Origin: Streptomyces sp. Ru71
Lineage (GTDB): Bacteria; Actinomycetota; Actinomycetes; Streptomycetales; Streptomycetaceae
DNA: 64,000 nt
Assembly (NCBI RefSeq): GCF_002920535.1
Contig: NZ_PQSS01000022.1
Span: 41,845-105,844 of the forward strand
Direction of reading: 5' to 3'
A program made the position numbers and the translations under genes. The notes beneath the pieces were generated by a model. The model was not told the origin of the DNA, did not search any database, and worked only from the letters and a program-made list of their open reading frames with translations. Numbering within the stretch: position 1 is the first letter of the stretch; every line of letters begins with the position of its first letter. This document shows, one piece after another, positions 16,447-24,813 of this stretch.

Positions 16447-19400
16447 ATGCGGTCGGAACACCGGCGCCGTACCGATGTCGTGCGGTACTGGCGGGCGGTC
16501 GAGCTCTTCAGCCCACCGCAGATTCCGTCGCCTCCTCGGCGTGGTGCCCGTGTCTCGGAGCGGGAGTGGATCCAGCAGGTCGACGTCCGTCCGGGGCAGC
16601 CGTGGCCCGCGCTGCCCTGGGAGCCGGACCATCCCCTGCAGCGGGAGCGGATCGACACCCGCAAGGAGGTGTGGAGACACACCGTCTACGGCGGTGTCTT
16701 CTCCGTGGACGCCGTGCGGCTGGCGCTCGAATCCCACTTCGGCGCCGACGGGGAGGACCACGCCGGCACGCGGCGGCAGCGCGGTGAGAGTGCGGTGTTC
16801 GCCATCACCGTGGACGCCGACGGGCGGCTCCTGGACAAGGCCACCGCCTTCTCCACCTGTGCCTGGGCCACCGGGCGTGTGCGCGACCCCGGGCCGGGTG
16901 CTCCGGGGTGGCTCGACGGGTTCGGGGAGACGGAGGCGGCCTGCGAGGAGGCCATCGCCATGCTCACCCGGCACCACATCCCCTACCGCGCGGCCGCGGG
17001 TGCGGGCCCGGCCGGGGTGGGCGGTGCGGCCCTGGACTGGCGGGGAGTGGTGGGGGAAATCCTCGGCGGCGCCGCCGTCGGGGCGCTCGGCGCGCTGATC
17101 GGGGATCTGGGCGCCGGCGTGGTCGCCGGTGCGCTGCGCCCGGTCGCCCGGCGCGTCGGCGGCGCCCTGCGGCGTCCGGGCGACGGGCCCGGTCCGGCGG
17201 CGGGCGGCGCGGACGGCACGCCGGAGCCGGAGCCGGGTCACGACCCTGGTCAGGTCATGGACGGCGAGGAGCCGGGGCGGCCGCTGGAGCTGCCGGACCT
17301 GGTGGCGTTCGCCGCCCACGTGGCCGATCTGTGCGGAGTGGGAGACCTGCTGGCCCCGGCGAGCATCCGCGTCCACAGCCACCGGGTCCGCCGGCGCAAG
17401 GACGGGTCGCTGCCCGATCCGGAGCCCGCGTTCCTCAACAGCCTGCTGCCGGAGGACCTGGAACGGGTCGCGGACGCGGACAGGCACGGTACGGCCCTGA
17501 GCGCCTACCTCACCGATCCCGCGGCCGTACGCACGGCGGACCGTGTCGACGTGCGGCGGGATCGCGATGTCGTCCTGGAGGGTGTCTCACCCGGGACCGT
17601 GCCGCTGGGGCGGTGGCCGGCACCGACGGCTCATCCGCTGGCCCTCAGCCAGCAGTTCGCGGTGAACACGCTGCTGAGCGAGCTGTCCGGGCGCTGTGGG
17701 CTGTTCTCCGTCAACGGACCGCCCGGGACGGGCAAGACGACGATGCTGCGGGACCTGATCGCGGCGGTCGTGGTCGAGCGGGCCGTGCGGCTGGCGTCGC
17801 TGTCGCGCCCTTCGGACGGGTTCGGCGGGCGGGTCGAGTGGACCTCGGACGGCGTCACCCGCACGGTCGGCCGGCTCAGGCCGGAGCTGACCGGCCACGA
17901 GATCGTCGTCGCGTCCTCGAACAACGGGGCGGTGCAGAACATCACCACCGAGCTGCCGGCGCTCGACGCGCTCGGCGAGGAGTGGCACGGCGAGGCGTCG
18001 TACTTCCTGGACCAGGCGGTGGCGCTGCTCGGCGGCGTGCCCGCCTGGGGTGCCGTGGCCGCGCCGCTGGGCAAGGCCGAGAAGCGCCGTGACTTCATGG
18101 AGCGCTGGTGGTGGGGCGAGAAGCCCAAGCGTGAACCGCGCGGCCGGGGACGGGACCGTCGTACGGGGGACGCCGGCGGAGACCGCGCGGCGAGCGGGCC
18201 GGGCCCGGGCATGCAGGCGCTGCTCCAGCGGCTGGAGCGTGGCGAGCCGCTGCACGACCCGCCCGCCGGGGTCCGCTTTCCCCACCGGCGGGACGGGGAA
18301 CTCGTGGCGGTGCCGGACGGGACGGCCCCGGCGGACGGCTGGGCCGCGGCCAAGGCGGCGTTCCAGCGGGCGCTGCGGCACGCGGAGTCGCTGCGCGCCC
18401 ACCGGGCGGCTGCCGCACGTGCGCTGCGCGACCTCGGACGGCTGGCCGACGACGCACGGGCCGCCGCGCTCTTGGATCAGTCGGCCGGGGACGCCGAGCA
18501 GAGAGCGCAAGCGGAGGTGGCCGCCGCCTCCGCCGCCCTCCGTGAGGCGTCCGGCGTGTACGAGCACGCCCGGCAGGCCGCCGAGGATCACCACCGGGCC
18601 AGGCCCGGCGGGCTGCTGGCGGCGCTCGGCACCGGGCGGGCCTTCCAGGAGTGGGAGGAACGGGAGCGCCGCTACCAGGCGGAGGTGGAGCGGGCGTTCC
18701 TGGCCGTCGGGGAGGCGCGCAACACGGCCCGCGCCGCGGAGCGGGCACTGGCCGAGGCCGCCGCTCTGCGCAGTCGCAGCGCCGCGCGTCTCGGCCTGAC
18801 CCGGGCGGCCTTCGAGGAGGCCGAGCACGCGGTGGCGCGGGCGCGCGCCGACTGGGGCGAGCACTTCCCGGCCGGCTGGCAGCACCTCGGCGAGGACGAG
18901 CGGGAGAAGTCCTCACCCTGGTCCGACGAGGAGTTCTGCGCCGCGCGGACCCGCGTGTTCCTGGCGGCCCTGGATCTGCACCGCGCCTTCGTCGCCGCCA
19001 ACGCCCGGACCGTACGGCTGAACCTGCTGCTGCTCAAGGAGGCGTTCAACGGCGTCGTACCGCAAGACGCGGCGCTCGCCGTCTGGCAGACGCTGTTCCT
19101 CGTCATGCCGGTCGTGTCGACGACGTTCGCCTCCTGCGGGCGGCTGTTCGCCCCGCTCGGGGCCGAGTCGCTGGGCTGGCTGCTGATCGACGAGGCCGGT
19201 CAGGCCGCTCCCCAGGCAGCCGTCGGCGCGCTGTGGCGGGCGCGACGGGCCGTTCTGGTGGGTGATCCGCTGCAGTTGGAGCCGGTGGTGCCGCTGCCGC
19301 GCTCCGTGCAGGAACGGCTGCGGCAGGCATACGGCGTCAGCGAGGAGTGGCTGCCGTGGCGGACCTCCGCCCAGCGCGTGGGGGACCGGGTCAACCGCTG

Positions 19401-20169
19401 GGGCACGGAGCTGACGACGCGCCGCCCCGACGGGGAGACCGAGTCGGTGTGGGTGGGTGCGCCCCTGCGGGTCCACCGGCGCTGCGAGCGGACGATGTTC
19501 GCACTCAGCAACGACATCGCCTACGACGGACTGATGGTGTACGCGACCGACGAGAAGCCCTTCCCCGGGCCCGGCCTGTGCGACGAGTGCCTGGAGGAGG
19601 GCCGGGACGGCTGCCGGGCCTGCATCTACCCGCTCAGCTGCTGGGTGGACGTGGGCTCGGGTGAAACGGTCGGCAAGTGGGTGCCCGAGGAGGGCGTGGC
19701 GCTGGAACGCATGCTCACCGTGCTGCACCGGGAGCGGGGCGTCGCGCTGGACCGGGTGCGGGTGCTCAGTCCGTTCCGTGATGTCGTGGCCAACTGCGCC
19801 CGCACCGTGCGGGAGATGCGGATGGCCGACCAGGTTCCGCCCGGTGTGGACCCGGAGTCGTACCGCCGCCAGGTCTCCGTGTTCGAGTCCGAGCACATCG
19901 GCACCGTCCACACCATGCAGGGCAAGGAGTCCGACGTGGTCATCCTGGTGCTGGGCACGCATCCCCGCCAGGGCGCCGGGGCGCGCGCCTGGGCGGCGGA
20001 GAAGCCGAACCTGCTCAATGTGGCGGTCAGCCGGGCCAAGCGGAGGCTGTTCGTCATCGGCAACCATGACAGCTGGTCCCGGGTGCCGTACTTCGACCTG
20101 CTCGGGGACCCGTCGCGGCTGCCGCGCCGGACGTGGCCGGTGCGCCAGCCAGCGCCCGCCGCACGCTGA
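16447..20169 (+). CDS. Large superfamily 1 helicase/ATPase (UPF1-like core)
   Basis: A 1,240-residue protein. Helicase motifs are clear: Walker A GPPGTGKTTMLRD (about residue 424), motif II LLIDEAGQAAPQAAVG (about 914), motif III VGDPLQLEPVV (about 943), and the C-terminal block GTVHTMQGKESDVVILVLG (about 1152) and NVAVSRAKRRLFVIGN (about 1190). The core is split by about 300 residues of charged helical sequence (about 600-860), probably coiled coil, and by a Cys-rich hairpin CDECLEEGRDGCRACIYPLSC-like cluster (about 1044-1065) that could bind zinc. The N-terminal 420 residues (starting with DVVRYWRAVELFSPPQIP) are specific to this helicase type and contain a Gly/Ala-rich patch near 210-235. 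The ATG at 16447 follows GGGGGGCGG; an upstream ATG at 16426 is less likely. It is transcribed alone. DNA or RNA substrate and role are unknown; defence is possible but unproven. Confidence 0.88.
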   Translation: MRSEHRRRTDVVRYWRAVELFSPPQIPSPPRRGARVSEREWIQQVDVRPGQPWPALPWEPDHPLQRERIDTRKEVWRHTVYGGVFSVDAVRLALESHFGADGEDHAGTRRQRGESAVFAITVDADGRLLDKATAFSTCAWATGRVRDPGPGAPGWLDGFGETEAACEEAIAMLTRHHIPYRAAAGAGPAGVGGAALDWRGVVGEILGGAAVGALGALIGDLGAGVVAGALRPVARRVGGALRRPGDGPGPAAGGADGTPEPEPGHDPGQVMDGEEPGRPLELPDLVAFAAHVADLCGVGDLLAPASIRVHSHRVRRRKDGSLPDPEPAFLNSLLPEDLERVADADRHGTALSAYLTDPAAVRTADRVDVRRDRDVVLEGVSPGTVPLGRWPAPTAHPLALSQQFAVNTLLSELSGRCGLFSVNGPPGTGKTTMLRDLIAAVVVERAVRLASLSRPSDGFGGRVEWTSDGVTRTVGRLRPELTGHEIVVASSNNGAVQNITTELPALDALGEEWHGEASYFLDQAVALLGGVPAWGAVAAPLGKAEKRRDFMERWWWGEKPKREPRGRGRDRRTGDAGGDRAASGPGPGMQALLQRLERGEPLHDPPAGVRFPHRRDGELVAVPDGTAPADGWAAAKAAFQRALRHAESLRAHRAAAARALRDLGRLADDARAAALLDQSAGDAEQRAQAEVAAASAALREASGVYEHARQAAEDHHRARPGGLLAALGTGRAFQEWEERERRYQAEVERAFLAVGEARNTARAAERALAEAAALRSRSAARLGLTRAAFEEAEHAVARARADWGEHFPAGWQHLGEDEREKSSPWSDEEFCAARTRVFLAALDLHRAFVAANARTVRLNLLLLKEAFNGVVPQDAALAVWQTLFLVMPVVSTTFASCGRLFAPLGAESLGWLLIDEAGQAAPQAAVGALWRARRAVLVGDPLQLEPVVPLPRSVQERLRQAYGVSEEWLPWRTSAQRVGDRVNRWGTELTTRRPDGETESVWVGAPLRVHRRCERTMFALSNDIAYDGLMVYATDEKPFPGPGLCDECLEEGRDGCRACIYPLSCWVDVGSGETVGKWVPEEGVALERMLTVLHRERGVALDRVRVLSPFRDVVANCARTVREMRMADQVPPGVDPESYRRQVSVFESEHIGTVHTMQGKESDVVILVLGTHPRQGAGARAWAAEKPNLLNVAVSRAKRRLFVIGNHDSWSRVPYFDLLGDPSRLPRRTWPVRQPAPAAR

Positions 20170-20196
20170 CGCGCCCCTGCCTTCCGGAGCCGTGGC

Positions 20197-20961
20197 TCAG
20201 CGCAGGGCGGTCGAGAAGAGGGCCTCGGCCTCGTCGACGGCGGCGGTCAGGCGGGACGGGGTGGGCTGGAGGCCGGCCAGCAGGTCGTCCACCGTGCGCA
20301 GGCCCGCCCGCTCCAGCAGCCGCTTTTCGTTGGTGATCCACTCGCCGCGTGCCGCCAGCACCGCGTGCGCGGTCTGCACGGCGGCCGTGGCGACGGCTCC
20401 GGCGACCTCGGTGAGGCAGCCGGCCGGGGCGTGGTTGTCCCTGGCGTAGGCGAGTGTGAGGCGGGCGCAGCCGGACCAGCGGTCGCGCGCGGTGTGCCGC
20501 AGCGGTTCGGGGTAGCCGGCCGGTTTCGGCATCCGCCCGCGCAGCACCTGGTTGGCCGCCAGTTCCGCGACCACCAGGTAGGTGGGGATGCCCGCGAGGT
20601 GGAAGAGGAGCGGCTCCACGCGGAAGCGGCCCTGCTCCGCCTCGGACAGTTCGTGTTCGACGACGTCCAGGTCGCGGTAGTGGACGTCGACGCGCCGGCC
20701 CTCGATGGTCAGCCAGGCCCCGCCGTTGAAGACGCCGCCGCCCCAGCCGCCGACCTCGGACACCTCGCCCGGCCAGCCGAGGGCGCGCAGGTGGGCGGGG
20801 TCGAAGGGGCCTCGGTAGTAGACGGCCAGGTCCCAGTCGCTGTCGGGCCGGTGGGTTCCCTGGGCCCGTGAGCCGCCCAGGGCGACGGCGCGGACGGTGG
20901 GGAGGGCGGCCAGCCGGTCGGCGGTGCTGTCGAGGAAGGCCTGGTCGGTGGGGGACGGCAC
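20197..20961 (-). CDS. Nucleotidyltransferase-fold protein
   Basis: A 254-residue protein with the polymerase-beta nucleotidyltransferase signature: ALGGSRAQGTHRPDSDWDLA (GS then Asp-x-Asp), with the third acidic residue in RRVDVHYRDLD. A helical C-terminal half follows (GCARLTLAYARDNHAP and the rest), as in kanamycin-nucleotidyltransferase-like proteins. It is probably enzymatically active given the intact acidic triad. The GTG at 20961 follows TGGAGCGCA; the 47-residue longer form is a Pro/Arg leader. It is convergent with the helicase (27 nt between stops) so they are not co-transcribed. The acceptor substrate is unknown. Confidence 0.82.
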   Translation of the reverse strand: MPSPTDQAFLDSTADRLAALPTVRAVALGGSRAQGTHRPDSDWDLAVYYRGPFDPAHLRALGWPGEVSEVGGWGGGVFNGGAWLTIEGRRVDVHYRDLDVVEHELSEAEQGRFRVEPLLFHLAGIPTYLVVAELAANQVLRGRMPKPAGYPEPLRHTARDRWSGCARLTLAYARDNHAPAGCLTEVAGAVATAAVQTAHAVLAARGEWITNEKRLLERAGLRTVDDLLAGLQPTPSRLTAAVDEAEALFSTALR

Positions 20962-21116
20962 GGGTTGCGCTCCAGCGGACGTCGAAACCGGGGTCGGGCG
21001 CAGCGTAGGCGCGGTGGGCAGGGCGCGGCGAGGCAATAAGACGCGATAAAACCAGGTGCGGTGGCCGGGGGCGGTCGGGAGGATCGGCGGGTCGCGGATC
21101 ACAGGAGGCCCCTTTC

Positions 21117-21575
21117 GTGGACGTTCAACCGCAGGTCACCCTGCGTCCCGCCACCCCCGCCGACGCCGAGGACGTGGCCGGTGTCTATCTGCGGTCGTTC
21201 GCGGCCGCGTTGCCCGGTGTGGTGCGGGCGCACACCGACGACGAGGTGCGGGGGTGGTTCCGGGCTGTCGTCGTCCCCGCGCTGGAGACATGGGTCGCGG
21301 AGGCGGACGGGCGGGTCGTGGGGCTCATGGTGCTCGACGACCGTGAGCTGGCGCAGCTGTATCTGGAGCCCGGGGTGCGCGGGCGCGGGATCGGGGACCG
21401 GTTCGTCGCGCTCGCCAAGGAGCGGCGGCCGGGCGGGCTGGAGCTGTGGAGCTTCCAGGTCAACGCGCCGGCCCGCCGCTTCTACGAACGGCACGGGTTC
21501 GTCGCCGCCGAGTTCACCGATGGCAGCCGCAACGAGGAGCGGGAGCCCGATGTGCGGTACGTCTGGACGCCGTGA
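21117..21575 (+). CDS. GNAT family N-acetyltransferase
   Basis: A 152-residue acetyltransferase. The GNAT core is visible: strand AEADGRVVGLMVLDDRELAQ, the acetyl-CoA-binding motif LEPGVRGRGIGDRFVALAKE (Arg/Gln-x2-Gly-x-Gly/Ala type), and the end strand RRFYERHGFVAAEF. The GTG at 21117 is 7 nt after a strong ACAGGAGG. The substrate is not predictable. It is divergent from the nucleotidyltransferase gene, with 155 nt between starts. Confidence 0.92.
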   Translation: MDVQPQVTLRPATPADAEDVAGVYLRSFAAALPGVVRAHTDDEVRGWFRAVVVPALETWVAEADGRVVGLMVLDDRELAQLYLEPGVRGRGIGDRFVALAKERRPGGLELWSFQVNAPARRFYERHGFVAAEFTDGSRNEEREPDVRYVWTP

Positions 21576-21648
21576 GTCCTCCGGGTGCTTCGGGTGCTTC
21601 GGCTGCTGCGGTTGCGAGGCGCGTCGGGCGCCTGGCCGTGCTGATCGG

Positions 21649-22365
21649 TCAGTGCGGGCGGCCCCAGGTCCGTCGCTTGGGGAGCGGGTGCGCGTAGCTG
21701 CCCGCGCGGCTCGTCGTCAGGCCGAGGGCGACCAGGGACTCGGCTAGGCGGACGGCCGCGGCCACACCGTCGACGACCGGGAGCCCCAGCTTCTCCCCCA
21801 CCGTCCGCTGCAGGCCCGTCATCCCGGCGCAGCCCAGGACCAGGACCTCGGCTCCGGCCCGGCGGGCCTGCTCGGCGGCCGCGAGGAAGGCCGCTTCGGT
21901 GCGCTGCGGGTCGTCGAGGTCGAGGACACCGAGTCCGGTGCCGACGACGGCGGCGCAGTTGCGGCCCACGCCGGCCAGTTCGAGGCTGTCCTCGATCTGG
22001 CCGCGCGAGCGGTCCAGGGTGGTGACCACGCCGTAGCGGCGGCCCAGCAGGCAGGCCAGGTGGGCCGCCGCCTCGGTGATGTCGACGACGGGTACACCGA
22101 CGAGTTCGCGTACGCCCTCGCGGCCGTGCTCGCCGAACCCGGCCAGCACGACCGCGTCGTAGCGCGGGCCGTCGTAGGTGCGCAGCGCGTCCAGGACGGC
22201 CGCGGCGGACAGATGGCTGTCCAGCCAGCCCTCCGCCGACTCCGGGCCCCAGGGCGGGGTGAGTCCGGTGACCGTGGTGCCCGGGCTCGCGGCGGCCCGG
22301 GCCCCACGGACGATCTCCTCGGTCATCCACTGCGTGGTGTTGCAGTTGGTGACGACGATCCGCAC
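21649..22365 (-). CDS. Aspartate/glutamate/hydantoin racemase family protein
   Basis: A 238-residue two-cysteine racemase. Both catalytic cysteines are present: the first in RIVVTNCNTTQWMTEE (near the N-terminus) and the second in EVLVLGCAGMTGLQ, in the positions used by hydantoin and aspartate racemases. The GTG at 22365 starts 4 nt after the stop of the permease gene, with a GAGG site inside the preceding coding end, so the pair forms one operon behind the GntR-controlled promoter. The likely role is racemising a 5-substituted hydantoin or a related cyclic amide taken up by the permease. No hydantoinase or carbamoylase gene is next to it. Confidence 0.87.
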   Translation of the reverse strand: MRIVVTNCNTTQWMTEEIVRGARAAASPGTTVTGLTPPWGPESAEGWLDSHLSAAAVLDALRTYDGPRYDAVVLAGFGEHGREGVRELVGVPVVDITEAAAHLACLLGRRYGVVTTLDRSRGQIEDSLELAGVGRNCAAVVGTGLGVLDLDDPQRTEAAFLAAAEQARRAGAEVLVLGCAGMTGLQRTVGEKLGLPVVDGVAAAVRLAESLVALGLTTSRAGSYAHPLPKRRTWGRPH

Positions 22366-22369
22366 GTCC

Positions 22370-23821
22370 TCAGCCCTCCCGGACGGTGCGCTCGCCACGG
22401 CACAGCGCCGCGTACAGGCCGGCCGCCAGGGCCGTACCGATGAACCACGAGTAGGGGCCGACGGCGCTGAACGCCTTCACCAGGGCGAGCACCGCGGCGA
22501 CCGCGGCCGACGGCAGGAACGCCCACAGCGCCTTGGGGTTGACGCCCTTGCGGTAGTGGTACGGCGCGTCCGGCGCCGCGTCGAAGAGGCGGTCGACGTC
22601 GACGCGGCCCCGCTTGACCCAGTAGTAGTCGACCATGATCACGCCGAACAGGGGGCCGAGGAAGGCGCCGAGGCCGCCCAGGAAGTAGTTGACGACGGTC
22701 GGGTTGGAGAAGAGGTTCCACGGGGTCACCACCAGCGCGGCCACCGTGCTGATCAGGCCGCCGACCTTGAAGGTGATCTTCTGCGGCCAGACGTTGGCGA
22801 GGTCGTACGCCGGGGAGACGAAGTTGGCGACGATGTTGACGCCCATGGTGGCGATGGCGAAGGTCAGCGCGCCCACGACCAGCACCCAGGTGTTGCCGAT
22901 CTCGGCGACCAGATAGGCGGGGTCGGTGATCTCCTTGCCGAACACCTCGTACGCGCCGGCCGTGACGATCACCGACACGATCACGAAGGCCGTGGAGTTG
23001 ACCGGCAGGCCCCAGAAGTTGCCGCGGCGGACCGAGCGGTAGTCGGGGGCGAAGCGGGAGAAGTCGCAGAAGTTGAGCATCAGGGTGCCGTAGGTGGCCA
23101 GGATCAGACCGACCGCGCCGAACCACTGGCGCCACTGCTCGCCGGTGGAGACCGGGTGCGGGGTGGTGGTGAGCGAGATGCCCCAGCCGGCCTTGGCGAG
23201 GATCCACACGGCGAGGGCGATCATCACCAGCCAGATCGCGGGGCCGCAGAAGTCCTGGAACTTGCGCACCGACTCCATGCCGCGGGTGATGATCGCCGCC
23301 TGGATCAGCCACAGGGCGATGAAGGAGACCCAGCCGAGCGCGTCCAGCCCGAGGAAGCTGCTGTGGGTCCAGGACTCAAGGCCCGGCCACGCGGCGAGCA
23401 GCATCACGTTCACCGCGACCGAGGCCAGATAGGTCTGGATGCCGTACCACATGATGGCGATCACGGCCCGGATCAGGGCGGGGATGTTGGCTCCCCAGAT
23501 GCCGAAGGCGATCCTGCTGACCACCGGGAAGGGGACGCCGGTGCGCTGGCCGATGCGGCCCATCATGTTCATCCCGGCGTAGATGATCACGAAGCCGACC
23601 AGCAGGGACGTGAAGATCTGCCAGACGTTCATGCCGAGGAAGAGCAGTCCTGCGGCGAACGTGTAGTTGCCGAGGTTGTGGACGTCCGACATCCACATGG
23701 CGAACAGGTCGAAGACCTTCCAGCTGCGCTTGTCCGCGGGCGCGAGGTCTTCGTTCGTCAGGCGGGGATCGGGGGTGAACGCTGCGGTGCCGGCGGCGGG
23801 GGCACGGTCGGCGAGGGACAC
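22370..23821 (-). CDS. NCS1 nucleobase:cation symporter (hydantoin/allantoin/uracil type)
   Basis: A 483-residue transporter with about 12 membrane helices. Family marks include the N-terminal LTNEDLAPADKRSWKVFDLF segment, helix 1 MWMSDVHNLGNYTFAAGLL, the helix 3 region WYGIQTYLASVAVNVML, and NFCDFSRFAPDYRSVRRGNF in the middle. This is the fold of Mhp1 hydantoin transporter and of allantoin or uracil permeases. The GTG at 23821 follows CAGGAGG. It lies immediately before the racemase gene and diverges from a GntR regulator with a TTTGGTATACCAAA site between, so the set is most easily read as a hydantoin-like compound uptake and racemisation unit; the ligand is not proven. Confidence 0.92.
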   Translation of the reverse strand: MSLADRAPAAGTAAFTPDPRLTNEDLAPADKRSWKVFDLFAMWMSDVHNLGNYTFAAGLLFLGMNVWQIFTSLLVGFVIIYAGMNMMGRIGQRTGVPFPVVSRIAFGIWGANIPALIRAVIAIMWYGIQTYLASVAVNVMLLAAWPGLESWTHSSFLGLDALGWVSFIALWLIQAAIITRGMESVRKFQDFCGPAIWLVMIALAVWILAKAGWGISLTTTPHPVSTGEQWRQWFGAVGLILATYGTLMLNFCDFSRFAPDYRSVRRGNFWGLPVNSTAFVIVSVIVTAGAYEVFGKEITDPAYLVAEIGNTWVLVVGALTFAIATMGVNIVANFVSPAYDLANVWPQKITFKVGGLISTVAALVVTPWNLFSNPTVVNYFLGGLGAFLGPLFGVIMVDYYWVKRGRVDVDRLFDAAPDAPYHYRKGVNPKALWAFLPSAAVAAVLALVKAFSAVGPYSWFIGTALAAGLYAALCRGERTVREG

Positions 23822-23948
23822 GGGGCCTCCTGGGACGAGGGGACGGGAGGAGGGGGAGCAGGAGGAGAAGGGGTGACGAGGGGGCGGCCGTCCGGGGTGT
23901 GGTGACCGAACGGCGCGGGTGGCCGAAAAGCGCGGCCGACCGAGCGCG

Positions 23949-23962
23949 TTTGGTATACCAAA
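23949..23962. promoter_or_regulatory. Perfect 14-bp palindrome TTTGGTATACCAAA, GntR operator candidate
   Basis: The palindrome has a TGGT-N2-ACCA core of the type bound by FadR-subfamily GntR repressors. It lies 128 nt upstream of the permease GTG and 93 nt upstream of the divergent GntR regulator ATG, so one site could control both transcripts. The surrounding DNA is more AT-rich than the window average. Binding by the adjacent regulator is inferred. Confidence 0.75.
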
Positions 23963-24054
23963 CTGCCGTTATGGTGCCGCCGTCAAGGGGTCGGAGCCAT
24001 GTCCTTGCCGTTACCGGGCCGTAAAAGAGTTCTCGCGTCGGGGAAGATGGCCCC

Positions 24055-24762
24055 ATGGGGAAGATCGAACCGCCCGCCGCGGCGCCCGAACCGCTCGGCG
24101 CGGTGCGCGAACGCGTCCTCGCGACCCTGCGGCAGGACATCATCGCGGGCCGCCTGCGACCGGGTGACCGGCTGGTCGAACGGGATCTGGCCGAGCGATT
24201 CGGCGTCTCCCGCGTACCGGTGCGGGAGGCGATCCGCGCCCTGGTCGCCGAGGGCTTCGTCCACTTCGAGTCCGCGCGCCGGACCGTCGTACGCCGGCTG
24301 ACACCGGCCGATGTGAAGGAACTCTTCGAGCTGCGCGAGGCCTTGGAGGTCTACGCGGCCGGACTGGCCGCCGAGCGGGCGACCGGCGAGGCGCTCGCAC
24401 AGCTGCGGGAACTGCTCGACCAGGCGGCGACGGCCACGAAGGCGGGTGAGGCCGAGGCGATCACCGACATCAACACGCGCTTCCACGACGGCATCCTGGC
24501 GATGGCCGGCAACAGCCTGCTGATCTCCGTGATGGAACCGGTCGACGGCCGCCTGCGCTGGCTCACCCGGCAGAACGAGGAATGGCCCCAACTCCTCACC
24601 GAACACCGAGAGTTGTACGAGGCCATCGCCTCCGGCGACCCGGACCGCGCGCGGGCGCACGCACTGGAGCACGTACGGGGCAACTACCGGTCGACGGTAC
24701 GGCACCTGTTCGGCAACTCCGAGTTCGGGGACTCCGAGTGCGCAGACTCCGAGGAGGCGTAG
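24055..24762 (+). CDS. GntR family regulator, FCD-domain type
   Basis: A 235-residue regulator. The N-terminal winged helix runs about residues 14-80 with DIIAGRLRPGDRLVERDLAE and FGVSRVPVREAIRALVAEGF, the standard GntR recognition region. The C-terminal FCD helical ligand domain (from ADVKELFELREALEVYAAGL) has metal-binding-type residues such as FHDGIL with H and D and a later H. The tail (SEFGDSECADSEEA) is unusual and acidic. It is divergent from the permease/racemase operon and very probably represses it through the palindrome at 23949-23962, with the effector being the transported compound or a derivative. Confidence 0.92.
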   Translation: MGKIEPPAAAPEPLGAVRERVLATLRQDIIAGRLRPGDRLVERDLAERFGVSRVPVREAIRALVAEGFVHFESARRTVVRRLTPADVKELFELREALEVYAAGLAAERATGEALAQLRELLDQAATATKAGEAEAITDINTRFHDGILAMAGNSLLISVMEPVDGRLRWLTRQNEEWPQLLTEHRELYEAIASGDPDRARAHALEHVRGNYRSTVRHLFGNSEFGDSECADSEEA

Positions 24763-24813
24763 GCATCGGCCGGGTGCCGGTGGGCGCCCGCTGCGATACG
24801 GCGCCGGCGCGGG

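Noticed and set aside
16447..20961. Helicase and nucleotidyltransferase as a two-gene defence or toxin system
   Set aside because: They are convergent, not co-transcribed, and nothing but proximity links them.
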